From NCBI GenBank assembly GCA_934045905.1, contig CAKOGZ010000083.1, positions 1 through 64,000 on the forward strand: a DNA stretch of 64,000 nt. The letters run 5' to 3'. Within the stretch, counting starts at the first letter, position 1. Each line of letters starts with the position of its first letter. Source of the stretch: Leuctra nigra (lineage: Eukaryota > Arthropoda > Insecta > Plecoptera > Leuctridae). Shown one piece after another: positions 33,972-47,374 of the stretch. The notes under the pieces are model-generated. The model searched no databases and was not told the DNA's origin. It saw only the letters and a list, made by a program, of their open reading frames with translations. Position numbers and translations under genes: made by a program.

Positions 33972-35593
33972 CTGAAAATGATACACCATATAGATGATGG
34001 AGAGAGGCTTAAAAAGTGCAGAAACACTTTTTTCTGTCAGACGCTCCGATACGCCGCATTTCTTAGTTTATGTCCTTCAGAAGCAGAAGGGCACAATCCT
34101 GATAGGTTTTCATCAATTTTTTGTCACTGTAGGTTAAAGCTTGTTAAGGGTCAGCTACGCTCGCTTCGCTCGCTTCGCTAACCTACCCTAACCTAACTTT
34201 ATTATAAAATTATCTGACCGGGCAACGTCGGGCGACTCCAGGAGGCAGAGGGGAGATTTTTTTTTACATGTTAATGTTAAGCCTATTATTTTCGAAAAGT
34301 GTTTTATTTCATTTCTCGGCATAACGTTGTGTAGGCTTCAAGAAAATTCGATAAAAATAGGGGGGTGCCACTTTAGAAGTAGCTCATATTGATATTTTTT
34401 TATTTGTTTCCTACTTTGTGACGAATCTATTACTCTAAGAGAGTTGACAACGTTACCCTATATAGTAGATGGTGAGAGGCTTAAAAAGTGCAGAAACACT
34501 TTTTTATGTCAGACTCTCCAATTCGCCGGAATTAACTGTTCATGTTATTCAGAAGCTGATGGGTCGACCCCCGATAGATTTTCATCCATTTTTTTGTCAA
34601 TGTATATTGACCAACAATGTAGGTTAGCCTACAAAGGTAACAATGTAACAATTAACAATGTTTCTTAGATTTTCCTCATTTCCTAGGTTTTCATACATTT
34701 TTTAGTCAATGGAGGTTAAAGCTTGTGATGAGTCAGCTACGCTCGCTTCGCTAACCTGTATTAACCTAACTTTATTATATAATAATCTGACAGGGCAGCG
34801 TCGGGCGACTCCAAGGGGGCAGAGTGGGGTTCTTTTTTATAATTTTATTTATAAGCCTATTTTTTTTCGAAAAGTGTTTTATTTCATTTCTCGGCATAAC
34901 GTTGTGTAGGCTTCTAGAAAATTCGATAAAAATAGGGGGGTGCCACTTTAGAAGTAGCTCATATTGATATTTTTTTATTTGTTTCCTACTTTGTGACGAA
35001 TCTATTACTCTAAGAGAGTTGACAACGTTACCCTATATAGTAGATGGTGAGAGGCTTAAAAAGTGCAGAAACACTTTTTTATGTCAGACTCTCCGATTCG
35101 CCGGAATTAACTGTTCATGTTATTCAGAAGCTGATGGGTCGACCCCCGATAGATTTTCATCCATTTTTTTGTCAATGTATATTGACCAACAATGTAGGTT
35201 AGCCTACAAAGGTAACAATGTAACAATTAACAATGTTTCTTAGATTTTCCTCATTTCCTAGGTTTTCATCCATTTTTTAGTCAATGGAGGTTAAAGCTTG
35301 TGATGAGTCAGCTACGCTCGCTTCGCTAACCTGTATTAACCTAACTTTATTATATAATAATCTGACAGGGCAGCGTCGGGCGACTCCAAGGGGGCAGAGT
35401 GGGGTTCTTTTTTATAATTTTATTTATAAGCCTATTTTTTTGCGAAAAGTGTTTTATTACATTTCTCGGCATAACGTTGTGTAGGCATCAAGAAAATTCG
35501 ATAAAAACAGGGGGGTGCCACTTTAGAAGTAGGTCATATTGAAAAAGTTTTGTTTGTTTCCTACTTTGTGACGAATCTATTACTCTTAGAGAG
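33972..35593 (+). repeat. HOR unit 22: A-B-B, 1,622 bp
   Basis: A 33972, B 34444 with CTCCAATTCG and TTTTCATACATTT, terminal B 35019 with AATGTTTCTTAG. The CATACATTT mark recurs in units 27 and 31. Confidence 0.93.
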
Positions 35594-37215
35594 CTGAAAA
35601 TGATACACCATATAGATGATGGAGAGAGGCTTAAAAAGTGCAGAAACACTTTTTTCTGTCAGACGCTCCGATACGCCGCATTTCTTAGTTTATGTCCTTC
35701 AGAAGCAGAAGGGCACAATCCTGATAGGTTTTCATCAATTTTTTGTCACTGTAGGTTAAAGCTTGTTAAGGGTCAGCTACGCTCGCTTCGCTCGCTTCGC
35801 TAACCTACCCTAACCTAACTTTATTATAAAATTATCTGACCGGGCAACGTCGGGCGACTCCAGGAGGCAGAGGGGAGATTTTTTTTTACATGTTAATGTT
35901 AAGCCTATTATTTTCGAAAAGTGTTTTATTTCATTTCTCGGCATAACGTTGTGTAGGCTTCAAGAAAATTCGATAAAAATAGGGGGGTGCCACTTTAGAA
36001 GTAGCTCATATTGATATTTTTTTATTTGTTTCCTACTTTGTGACGAATCTATTACTCTAAGAGAGTTGACAACGTTACCCTATATAGTAGATGGTGAGAG
36101 GCTTAAAAAGTGCAGAAACACTTTTTTATGTCAGACTCTCCGATTCGCCGGAATTAACTGTTCATGTTATTCAGAAGCTGATGGGTCGACCCCCGATAGA
36201 TTTTCATCCATTTTTTTGTCAATGTATATTGACCAACAATGTAGGTTAGCCTACAAAGGTAACAATGTAACAATTAACAATGTTTCTTAGATTTTCCTCA
36301 TTTCCTAGGTTTTCATCCATTTTTTAGTCAATGGAGGTTAAAGCTTGTGATGAGTCAGCTACGCTCGCTTCGCTAACCTGTATTAACCTAACTTTATTAT
36401 ATAATAATCTGACAGAGCAGCGTCGGGCGACTCCAAGGGGGCAGAGTGGGGTTCTTTTTTATAATTTTATTTATAAGCCTATTTTTTTTCGAAAAGTGTT
36501 TTATTTCATTTCTCGGCATAACGTTGTGTAGGCTTCTAGAAAATTCGATAAAAATAGGGGGGTGCCACTTTAGAAGTAGCTCATATTGATATTTTTTTAT
36601 TTGTTTCCTACTTTGTGACGAATCTATTACTCTAAGAGAGTTGACAACGTTACCCTATATAGTAGATGGTGAGAGTCTTAAAAAGTGCAGAAACACTTTT
36701 TTATGTCAGACTCTCCGATTCGCCGGAATTAACTGTTCATGTTATTCAGAAGCTGATGGGTCGACCCCCGATAGATTTTCATCCATTTTTTTGTCAATGT
36801 ATATTGACCAACAATGTAGGTTAGCCTACAAAGGTAACAATGTAACAATTAACAATGTTCCTTAGATTTTCCTCATTTCCTAGGTTTTCATCCATTTTTT
36901 AGTCAATGGAGGTTAAAGCTTGTGATGAGTCAGCTACGCTCGCTTCGCTAACCTGTATTAACCTAACTTTATTATATAATAATCTGACAGGGCAGCGTCG
37001 GGCGACTCCAAGGGGGCAGAGTGGGGTTCTTTTTTATAATTTTATTTATAAGCCTATTTTTTTGCGAAAAGTGTTTTATTACATTTCTCGGCATAACGTT
37101 GTGTAGGCATCAAGAAAATTCGATAAAAACAGGGGGGTGCCACTTTAGAAGTAGGTCATATTGAAAAAGTTTTGTTTGTTTCCTACTTTGTGACGAATCT
37201 ATTACTCTTAGAGAG
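35594..37215 (+). repeat. HOR unit 23: A-B-B, 1,622 bp
   Basis: A 35594, B 36066 with GACAGAGCAG (shared only with the middle B of unit 27), terminal B 36641 with GAGAGTCTTAAAAAG. This is the first GAGAGTCTT copy; all later ones lie to its right. Confidence 0.93.
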
Positions 37216-38828
37216 CTGAAAATGATACACCATATAGATGATGGAGAGAGGCTTAAAAAGTGCAGAAACACTTTTTTCTGTCAGACGCTCCGATACGCCG
37301 CATTTCTTAGTTTATGTCCTTCAGAAGCAGAAGGGCACAATCCTGATAGGTTTTCATCAATTTTTTGTCACTGTAGGTTAAAGCTTGTTAAGGGTCAGCT
37401 ACGCTCGCTTCGCTAACCTACCCTAACCTAACTTTATTATAAAATTATCTGACCGGGCAACGTCGGGCGACTCCAGGAGGCAGAGGGGAGATTTTTTTTT
37501 ACATGTTAATGTTAAGCCTATTATTTTCGAAAAGTGTTTTATTTCATTTCTCGGCATAACGTTGTGTAGGCTTCAAGAAAATTCGATAAAAATAGGGGGG
37601 TGCCACTTTAGAAGTAGCTCATATTGATATTTTTTTATTTGTTTCCTACATTGTGACGAATCTATTACTCTAAGAGAGTTGACAACGTTACCCTATATAG
37701 TAGATGGTGAGAGGCTTAAAAAGTGCAGAAACACTTTTTTATGTCAGACTCTCCGATTCGCCGGAATTAACTGTTCATGTTATTCAGAAGCTGATGGGTC
37801 GACCCCCGATAGATTTTCATCCATTTTTTTGTCAATGTATATTGACCAACAATGTAGGTTAGCCTACAAAGGTAACAATGTAACAATTAACAATGTTCCT
37901 TAGATTTTCCTCATTTCCTAGGTTTTCATCCATTTTTTAGTCAATGGAGGTTAAAGCTTGTGATGAGTCAGCTACGCTCGCTTCGCTAACCTGTATTAAC
38001 CTAACTTTATTATATAATAATCTGACAGGGCAGCGTCGGGCGACTCCAAGGGGGCAGAGTGGGGTTCTTTTTTATAATTTTATTTATAAGCCTATTTTTT
38101 TTCGAAAAGTGTTTTATTTCATTTCTCGGCATAACGTTGTGTAGGCTTCAAGAAAATTCGATAAAAATAGGGGGGTACCACTTTAGAAGTAGCTCATATT
38201 GATATTTTTTTATTTGTTTCCTACTTTGTGACGAATCTATTACTCTAAGAGAGTTGACAACGTTACCCTATATTGTAGATGGTGAGAGGCTTAAAAAGTG
38301 CAGAAACACTTTTTTATGTCAGACTCTCCGATTCGCCGGAATTAACTGTTCATATTATTCAGAAGCTGATGGGTCGACCCCCGATAGATTTTCATCCATT
38401 TTTTTGTCAATGTATTTTGACCAACAATGTAGGTTAGCCTACAAAGGTAACAATGTAACAATTAACAATGTTCCTTAGATTTTCCTCATTTCCTAGGTTT
38501 TCATCCATTTTTTAGTCAATGGAGGTTAAAGCTTGTGATGAGTCAGCTACGCTCGCTTCGCTAACCTGTATTAACCTAACTTTATTATATAATAATCTGA
38601 CAGGGCAGCGTCGGGCGACTCCAAGGGGGCAGAGTGGGGTTCTTTTTTATAATTTTAATTATAAGCCTATTTTTTTGCGAAAAGTGTTTTATTACATTTC
38701 TCGGCATAACGTTGTGTAGGCATCAAGAAAATTCGATAAACACAGGGGGGTGCCACTTTAGAAGTAGGTCATATTGATAAAGTTTTGTTTGTTTCCTACT
38801 TTGTGACGAATCTATTACTCTTAGAGAG
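37216..38828 (+). repeat. HOR unit 24: A(short)-B-B, 1,613 bp
   Basis: First 463-bp A (one 9-bp copy lost). B 37679 has GGTACCAC; terminal B 38254 has CCTATATTGTAG, TATTTTGACC, TTTTAATTATAAG and AAACACAGG. Unit 28 is a near copy 6,461 bp away. Private: TTCATATTATTC. Confidence 0.93.
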
Positions 38829-39866
38829 CTGAAAATGATACACCATATAGATGATGGAGAGAGGCTTAAAAAGTGCAGAAACACTTTTTTCTGTCAGACG
38901 CTCCGATACGCCGCATTTCTTAGTTTATGTCCTTCAGAAGCAGAAGGGCACAATCCTGATAGGTTTTCATCAATTTTTTGTCACTGTAGGTTAAAGCTTG
39001 TTAAGGGTCAGCTACGCTCGCTTCGCTAACCTACCCTAACCTAACTTTATTATAAAATTATCTGACCGGGCAACGTCGGGCGCCTCCAGGAGGCATAGGG
39101 GAGATTTTTTTTTACATGTTAATGTTAAGCCTATTATTTTCGAAAAGTGTTTTATTTCATTTCTCGGCATAACGTTGTGTAGGCTTCAAGAAAATTCGAT
39201 AAAAATAGGGGGGTGCCACTTTAGAAGTAGCTCATATTGATATTTTTTTATTTGTTTCCTACATTGTGACGAATCTATTACTCTAAGAGAGTTGACAACG
39301 TTACCCTATATAGTAGATGGTGAGAGGCTTAAAAAGTGCAGAAACACTTTTTTATGTCAGACTCTCCGATTCGCCGGAATTAACTGTTCATGTTATTCAG
39401 AAGCTGATGGGTCGACCCCCGATAGATTTTCATCCATTTTTTTGTCAATGTATATTGACCAACAATGTAGGTTAGCCTACAAAGGTAACAATGTAACAAT
39501 TAACAATGTTCCTTAGATTTTCCTCATTTCCTAGGTTTTCATCCATTTTTTAGTCAATGGAGGTTAAAGCTTGTGATGAGTCAGCTACGCTCGCTTCGCT
39601 AACCTGTATTAACCTAACTTTATTATATAATAATCTGACAGGGCAGCGTCGGGCGACTCCAAGGGGGCAGAGTGGGGTTCTTTTTTATAATTTTATTTGT
39701 AAGCCTATTTTTTTGCGAAAAGTGTTTTATTACATTTCTCGGCATAACGTTGTGTAGGCATCAAGAAAATTCGATAAAAACAGGGGGGTGCCACTTTAGA
39801 AGTAGGTCATATTGAAAAAGTTTTGTTTGTTTCCTACTTTGTGACGAATCTATTACTCTTAGAGAG
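38829..39866 (+). repeat. HOR unit 25: A(short)-B, 1,038 bp
   Basis: 463-bp A with GCGCCTCCAGGAGGCATAGG (39080-39099), shared only with unit 29. The change makes GCCTCC-A-GGAGGC, a 13-bp near-palindrome. Single terminal B 39292 has TTTGTAAGCC. Confidence 0.93.
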
Positions 39867-41488
39867 CTGAAAATGATACACCATATAGATGATGGAGAGA
39901 GGCTTAAAAAGTGCAGAAACACTTTTTTCTGTCAGACGCTCCGATACGCCGCATTTCTTAGTTTATGTCCTTCAGAAGCAGAAGGGCACAATCCTGATAG
40001 GTTTTCATCAATTTTTTGTCACTGTAGGTTAAAGCTTGTTAAGGGTCAGCTACGCTCGCTTCGCTCGCTTCGCTAACCTACCCTAACCTAACTTTATTAT
40101 AAAATTATCTGACCGGGCAACGTCGGGCGACTCCAGGAGGCAGAGGGGAGATTTTTTTTTACATGTTAATGTTAAGCCTATTATTTTCGAAAAGTGTTTT
40201 ATTTCATTTCTCGGCATAACGTTGTGTAGGCTTCAAGAAAATTCGATAAAAATAGGGGGGTGCCACTTTAGAAGTAGCTCATATTGATATTTTTTTATTT
40301 GTTTCCTACTTTGTGACGAATCTATTACTCTAAGAGAGTTGACAACGTTACCCTATATAGTAGATGGTGAGAGGCTTAAAAAGTGCAGAAACACTTTTTT
40401 ATGTCAGACTCTCCGATTCGCCGGAATTAACTGTTCATGTTATTCAGAAGCTGATGGGTCGACCCCCGATAGATTTTCATCCATTTTTTTGTCAATGTAT
40501 ATTGACCAACAATGTAGGTTAGCCTACAAAGGTAACAATGTAACAATTAACAATGTTCCTTAGATTTTCCTCATTTCCTAGGTTTTCATCCATTTTTTAG
40601 TCAATGGAGGTTAAAGCTTGTGATGAGTCAGCTACGCTCGCTTCGCTAACCTGTATTAACCTAACTTTATTATATAATAATCTGACAGGGCAGCGTCGGG
40701 CGACTCCAAGGGGGCAGAGTGGGGTTCTTTTTTATAATTTTATTTATAAGCCTATTTTTTTTCGAAAAGTGTTTTATTTCATTTCTCGGCATAACGTTGT
40801 GTAGGCTTCTAGAAAATTCGATAAAAATAGGGGGGTGCCACTTTAGAAGTAGCTCATATTGATATTTTTTTATTTGTTTCCTACTTTGTGACGAATCTAT
40901 TACTCTAAGAGAGTTGACAACGTTACCCTATATAGTAGATGGTGAGAGTCTTAAAAAGTGCAGAAACACTTTTTTATGTCAGACTCTCCGATTCGCCGGA
41001 ATTAACTGTTCATGTTATTCAGAAGCTGATGGGTCGACCCCCGATAGATTTTCATCCATTTTTTTGTCAATGTATATTGACCAACAATGTAGGTTAGCCT
41101 ACAAAGGTAACAATGTAACAATTAACAATGTTCCTTAGATTTTCCTCATTTCCTAGGTTTTCATCCATTTTTTAGTCAATGGAGGTTAAAGCTTGTGATG
41201 AGTCAGCTACGCTCGCTTCGCTAACCTGTATTAACCTAACTTTATTATATAATAATCTGACAGGGCAGCGTCGGGCGACTCCAAGGGGGCAGAGTGGGGT
41301 TCTTTTTTATAATTTTATTTATAAGCCTATTTTTTTGCGAAAAGTGTTTTATTACATTTCTCGGCATAACGTTGTGTAGGCATCAAGAAAATTCGATAAA
41401 AACAGGGGGGTGCCACTTTAGAAGTAGGTCATATTGAAAAAGTTTTGTTTGTTTCCTACTTTGTGACGAATCTATTACTCTTAGAGAG
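39867..41488 (+). repeat. HOR unit 26: A-B-B, 1,622 bp
   Basis: Full-length A 39867, B 40339, terminal B 40914 with GAGAGTCTT. Unit 30 is its counterpart minus one B. Confidence 0.93.
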
Positions 41489-43676
41489 CTGAAAATGATA
41501 CACCATATAGATGATGGAGAGAGGCTTAAAAAGTGCAGAAACACTTTTTTCTGTCAGACGCTCCGATACGCCGCATTTCTTAGTTTATGTCCTTCAGAAG
41601 CAGAAGGGCACAATCCTGATAGGTTTTCATCAATTTTTTGTCACTGTAGGTTAAAGCTTGTTAAGGGTCAGCTACGCTCGCTTCGCTAACCTACCCTAAC
41701 CTAACTTTATTATAAAATTATCTGACCGGGCAACGTCGGGCGACTCCAGGAGGCAGAGGGGAGATTTTTTTTTACATGTTAATGTTAAGCCTATTATTTT
41801 CGAAAAGTGTTTTATTTCATTTCTCGGCATAACGTTGTGTAGGCTTCAAGAAAATTCGATAAAAATAGGGGGGTGCCACTTTAGAAGTAGCTCATATTGA
41901 TATTTTTTTATTTGTTTCCTACTTTGTGACGAATCTATTACTCTAAGAGAGTTGACAACGTTACCCTATATAGTAGATGGTGAGAGGCTTAAAAAGTGCA
42001 GAAACACTTTTTTATGTCAGACTCTCCAATTCGCCGGAATTAACTGTTCATGTTATTCAGAAGCTGATGGGTCGACCCCCGATAGATTTTCATCCATTTT
42101 TTTGTCAATGTATATTGACCAACAATGTAGGTTAGCCTACAAAGGTAACAATGTAACAATTAACAATGTTTCTTAGATTTTCCTCATTTCCTAGGTTTTC
42201 ATACATTTTTTAGTCAATGGAGGTTAAAGCTTGTGATGAGTCAGCTACGCTCGCTTCGCTAACCTGTATTAACCTAACTTTATTATATAATAATCTGACA
42301 GGGCAGCGTCGGGCGACTCCAAGGGGGCAGAGTGGGGTTCTTTTTTATAATTTTATTTATAAGCATATTTTTTTTCGAAAAGTGTTTTATTTCATTTCTC
42401 GGCATAACGTTGTGTAGGCTTCTAGAAAATTCGATAAAAATAGGGGGGTGCCACTTTAGAAGTAGCTCATATTGATATTTTTTTATTTGTTTCCTACTTT
42501 GTGACGAATCTATTACTCTAAGAGAGTTGACAACGTTACCCTATATAGTAGATGGTGAGAGGCTTAAAAAGTGCAGAAACACTTTTTTATGTCAGACTCT
42601 CCGATTCGCCGGAATTAACTGTTCATGTTATTCAGAAGCTGATGGGTCGACCCCCGATAGATTTTCATCCATTTTTTTGTCAATGTATATTGACCAACAA
42701 TGTAGGTTAGCCTACAAAGGTAACAATGTAACAATTAACAATGTTTCTTAGATTTTCCTCATTTCCTAGGTTTTCATCCATTTTTTAGTCAATGGAGGTT
42801 AAAGCTTGTGATGAGTCAGCTACGCTCGCTTCGCTAACCTGTATTAACCTAACTTTATTATATAATAATCTGACAGAGCAGCGTCGGGCGACTCCAAGGG
42901 GGCAGAGTGGGGTTCTTTTTTATAATTTTATTTATAAGCCTATTTTTTTTCGAAAAGTGTTTTATTTCATTTCTCGGCATAACGTTGTGTAGGCTTCTAG
43001 AAAATTCGATAAAAATAGGGGGGTGCCACTTTAGAAGTAGCTCATATTGATATTTTTTTATTTGTTTCCTACTTTGTGACGAATCTATTACTCTAAGAGA
43101 GTTGACAACGTTACCCTATATAGTAGATGGTGAGAGTCTTAAAAAGTGCAGAAACACTTTTTTATGTCAGACTCTCCGATTCGCCGGAATTAACTGTTCA
43201 TGTTATTCAGAAGCTGATGGGTCGACCCCCGATAGATTTTCATCCATTTTTTTGTCAATGTATATTGACCAACAATGTAGGTTAGCCTACAAAGGTAACA
43301 ATGTAACAATTAACAATGTTCCTTAGATTTTCCTCATTTCCTAGGTTTTCATCCATTTTTTAGTCAATGGAGGTTAAAGCTTGTGATGAGTCAGCTACGC
43401 TCGCTTCGCTAACCTGTATTAACCTAACTTTATTATATAATAATCTGACAGGGCAGCGTCGGGCGACTCCAAGGGGGCAGAGTGGGGTTCTTTTTTATAA
43501 TTTTATTTATAAGCCTATTTTTTTGCGAAAAGTGTTTTATTACATTTCTCGGCATAACGTTGTGTAGGCATCAAGAAAATTCGATAAAAACAGGGGGGTG
43601 CCACTTTAGAAGTAGGTCATATTGAAAAAGTTTTGTTTGTTTCCTACTTTGTGACGAATCTATTACTCTTAGAGAG
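41489..43676 (+). repeat. HOR unit 27: A(short)-B-B-B, 2,188 bp
   Basis: 463-bp A. B 41952 has CTCCAATTCG, CATACATTT and TAAGCATATTT; B 42527 has GACAGAGCAG; terminal B 43102 has GAGAGTCTT. The order of marks equals units 22-23 with one terminal B and one A removed. Confidence 0.93.
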
Positions 43677-45289
43677 CTGAAAATGATACACCATATAGAT
43701 GATGGAGAGAGGCTTAAAAAGTGCAGAAACACTTTTTTCTGTCAGACGCTCCGATACGCCGCATTTCTTAGTTTATGTCCTTCAGAAGCAGAAGGGCACA
43801 ATCCTGATAGGTTTTCATCAATTTTTTGTCACTGTAGGTTAAAGCTTGTTAAGGGTCAGCTACGCTCGCTTCGCTAACCTACCCTAACCTAACTTTATTA
43901 TAAAATTATCTGACCGGGCAACGTCGGGCGACTCCAGGAGGCAGAGGGGAGATTTTTTTTTACATGTTAATGTTAAGCCTATTATTTTCGAAAAGTGTTT
44001 TATTTCATTTCTCGGCATAACGTTGTGTAGGCTTCAAGAAAATTCGATAAAAATAGGGGGGTGCCACTTTAGAAGTAGCTCATATTGATATTTTTTTATT
44101 TGTTTCCTACATTGTGACGAATCTATTACTCTAAGAGAGTTGACAACGTTACCCTATATAGTAGATGGTGAGAGGCTTAAAAAGTGCAGAAACACTTTTT
44201 TATGTCAGACTCTCCGATTCGCCGGAATTAACTGTTCATGTTATTCAGAAGCTGATGGGTCGACCCCCGATAGATTTTCATCCATTTTTTTGTCAATGTA
44301 TATTGACCAACAATGTAGGTTAGCCTACAAAGGTAACAATGTAACAATTAACAATGTTCCTTAGATTTTCCTCATTTCCTAGGTTTTCATCCATTTTTTA
44401 GTCAATGGAGGTTAAAGCTTGTGATGAGTCAGCTACGCTCGCTTCGCTAACCTGTATTAACCTAACTTTATTATATAATAATCTGACAGGGCAGCGTCGG
44501 GCGACTCCAAGGGGGCAGAGTGGGGTTCTTTTTTATAATTTTATTTATAAGCCTATTTTTTTTCGAAAAGTGTTTTATTTCATTTCTCGGCATAACGTTG
44601 TGTAGGCTTCAAGAAAATTCGATAAAAATAGGGGGGTACCACTTTAGAAGTAGCTCATATTGATATTTTTTTATTTGTTTCCTACTTTGTGACGAATCTA
44701 TTACTCTAAGAGAGTTGACAACGTTACCCTATATTGTAGATGGTGAGAGGCTTAAAAAGTGCAGAAACACTTTTTTATGTCAGACTCTCCGATTCGCCGG
44801 AATTAACTGTTCATGTTATTCAGAAGCTGATGGGTCGACCCCCGATAGATTTTCATCCATTTTTTTGTCAATGTATTTTGACCAACAATGTAGGTTAGCC
44901 TACAAAGGTAACAATGTAACAATTAACAATGTTCCTTAGATTTTCCTCATTTCCTAGGTTTTCATCCATTTTTTAGTCAATGGAGGTTAAAGCTTGTGAT
45001 GAGTCAGCTACGCTCGCTTCGCTAACCTGTATTAACCTAACTTTATTATATAATAATCTGACAGGGCAGCGTCGGGCGACTCCAAGGGGGCAGAGTGGGG
45101 TTCTTTTTTATAATTTTAATTATAAGCCTATTTTTTTGCGAAAAGTGTTTTATTACATTTCTCGGCATAACGTTGTGTAGGCATCAAGAAAATTCGATAA
45201 ACACAGGGGGGTGCCACTTTAGAAGTAGGTCATATTGATAAAGTTTTGTTTGTTTCCTACTTTGTGACGAATCTATTACTCTTAGAGAG
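43677..45289 (+). repeat. HOR unit 28: A(short)-B-B, 1,613 bp
   Basis: 463-bp A, B 44140 with GGTACCAC, terminal B 44715 with CCTATATTGTAG, TATTTTGACC, TTTTAATTATAAG and AAACACAGG. A near copy of unit 24. Confidence 0.93.
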
Positions 45290-46327
45290 CTGAAAATGAT
45301 ACACCATATAGATGATGGAGAGAGGCTTAAAAAGTGCAGAAACACTTTTTTCTGTCAGACGCTCCGATACGCCGCATTTCTTAGTTTATGTCCTTCAGAA
45401 GCAGAAGGGCACAATCCTGATAGGTTTTCATCAATTTTTTGTCACTGTAGGTTAAAGCTTGTTAAGGGTCAGCTACGCTCGCTTCGCTAACCTACCCTAA
45501 CCTAACTTTATTATAAAATTATCTGACCGGGCAACGTCGGGCGCCTCCAGGAGGCATAGGGGAGATTTTTTTTTACATGTTAATGTTAAGCCTATTATTT
45601 TCGAAAAGTGTTTTATTTCATTTCTCGGCATAACGTTGTGTAGGCTTCAAGAAAATTCGATAAAAATAGGGGGGTGCCACTTTAGAAGTAGCTCATATTG
45701 ATATTTTTTTATTTGTTTCCTACATTGTGACGAATCTATTACTCTAAGAGAGTTGACAACGTTACCCTATATAGTAGATGGTGAGAGGCTTAAAAAGTGC
45801 AGAAACACTTTTTTATGTCAGACTCTCCGATTCGCCGGAATTAACTGTTCATGTTATTCAGAAGCTGATGGGTCGACCCCCGATAGATTTTCATCCATTT
45901 TTTTGTCAATGTATATTGACCAACAATGTAGGTTAGCCTACAAAGGTAACAATGTAACAATTAACAATGTTTCTTAGATTTTCCTCATTTCCTAGGTTTT
46001 CATCCATTTTTTAGTCAATGGAGGTTAAAGCTTGTGATGAGTCAGCTACGCTCGCTTCGCTAACCTGTATTAACCTAACTTTATTATATAATAATCTGAC
46101 AGGGCAGCGTCGGGCGACTCCAAGGGGGCAGAGTGGGGTTCTTTTTTATAATTTTATTTATAAGCCTATTTTTTTGCGAAAAGTGTTTTATTACATTTCT
46201 CGGCATAACGTTGTGTAGGCATCAAGAAAATTCGATAAAAACAGGGGGGTGCCACTTTAGAAGTAGGTCATATTGAAAAAGTTTTGTTTGTTTCCTACTT
46301 TGTGACGAATCTATTACTCTTAGAGAG
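45290..46327 (+). repeat. HOR unit 29: A(short)-B, 1,038 bp
   Basis: 463-bp A with GCGCCTCCAGGAGGCATAGG at 45541-45560, exactly 6,461 bp from unit 25. Single B 45753 differs from unit 25's B (AATGTTTCTTAG, TTTATAAGCC), so the copied block ends or is converted within this unit. Confidence 0.93.
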
Positions 46328-47374
46328 CTGAAAATGATACACCATATAGATGATGGAGAGAGGCTTAAAAAGTGCAGAAACACTTTTTTCTGTCAGACGC
46401 TCCGATACGCCGCATTTCTTAGTTTATGTCCTTCAGAAGCAGAAGGGCACAATCCTGATAGGTTTTCATCAATTTTTTGTCACTGTAGGTTAAAGCTTGT
46501 TAAGGGTCAGCTACGCTCGCTTCGCTCGCTTCGCTAACCTACCCTAACCTAACTTTATTATAAAATTATCTGACCGGGCAACGTCGGGCGACTCCAGGAG
46601 GCAGAGGGGAGATTTTTTTTTACATGTTAATGTTAAGCCTATTATTTTCGAAAAGTGTTTTATTTCATTTCTCGGCATAACGTTGTGTAGGCTTCAAGAA
46701 AATTCGATAAAAATAGGGGGGTGCCACTTTAGAAGTAGCTCATATTGATATTTTTTTATTTGTTTCCTACTTTGTGACGAATCTATTACTCTAAGAGAGT
46801 TGACAACGTTACCCTATATAGTAGATGGTGAGAGTCTTAAAAAGTGCAGAAACACTTTTTTATGTCAGACTCTCCGATTCGCCGGAATTAACTGTTCATG
46901 TTATTCAGAAGCTGATGGGTCGACCCCCGATAGATTTTCATCCATTTTTTTGTCAATGTATATTGACCAACAATGTAGGTTAGCCTACAAAGGTAACAAT
47001 GTAACAATTAACAATGTTCCTTAGATTTTCCTCATTTCCTAGGTTTTCATCCATTTTTTAGTCAATGGAGGTTAAAGCTTGTGATGAGTCAGCTACGCTC
47101 GCTTCGCTAACCTGTATTAACCTAACTTTATTATATAATAATCTGACAGGGCAGCGTCGGGCGACTCCAAGGGGGCAGAGTGGGGTTCTTTTTTATAATT
47201 TTATTTATAAGCCTATTTTTTTGCGAAAAGTGTTTTATTACATTTCTCGGCATAACGTTGTGTAGGCATCAAGAAAATTCGATAAAAACAGGGGGGTGCC
47301 ACTTTAGAAGTAGGTCATATTGAAAAAGTTTTGTTTGTTTCCTACTTTGTGACGAATCTATTACTCTTAGAGAG
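46328..47374 (+). repeat. HOR unit 30: A-B, 1,047 bp
   Basis: Full-length A with a single terminal B (46800) carrying GAGAGTCTT. Equivalent to unit 26 with one B (575 bp) removed. Confidence 0.93.
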
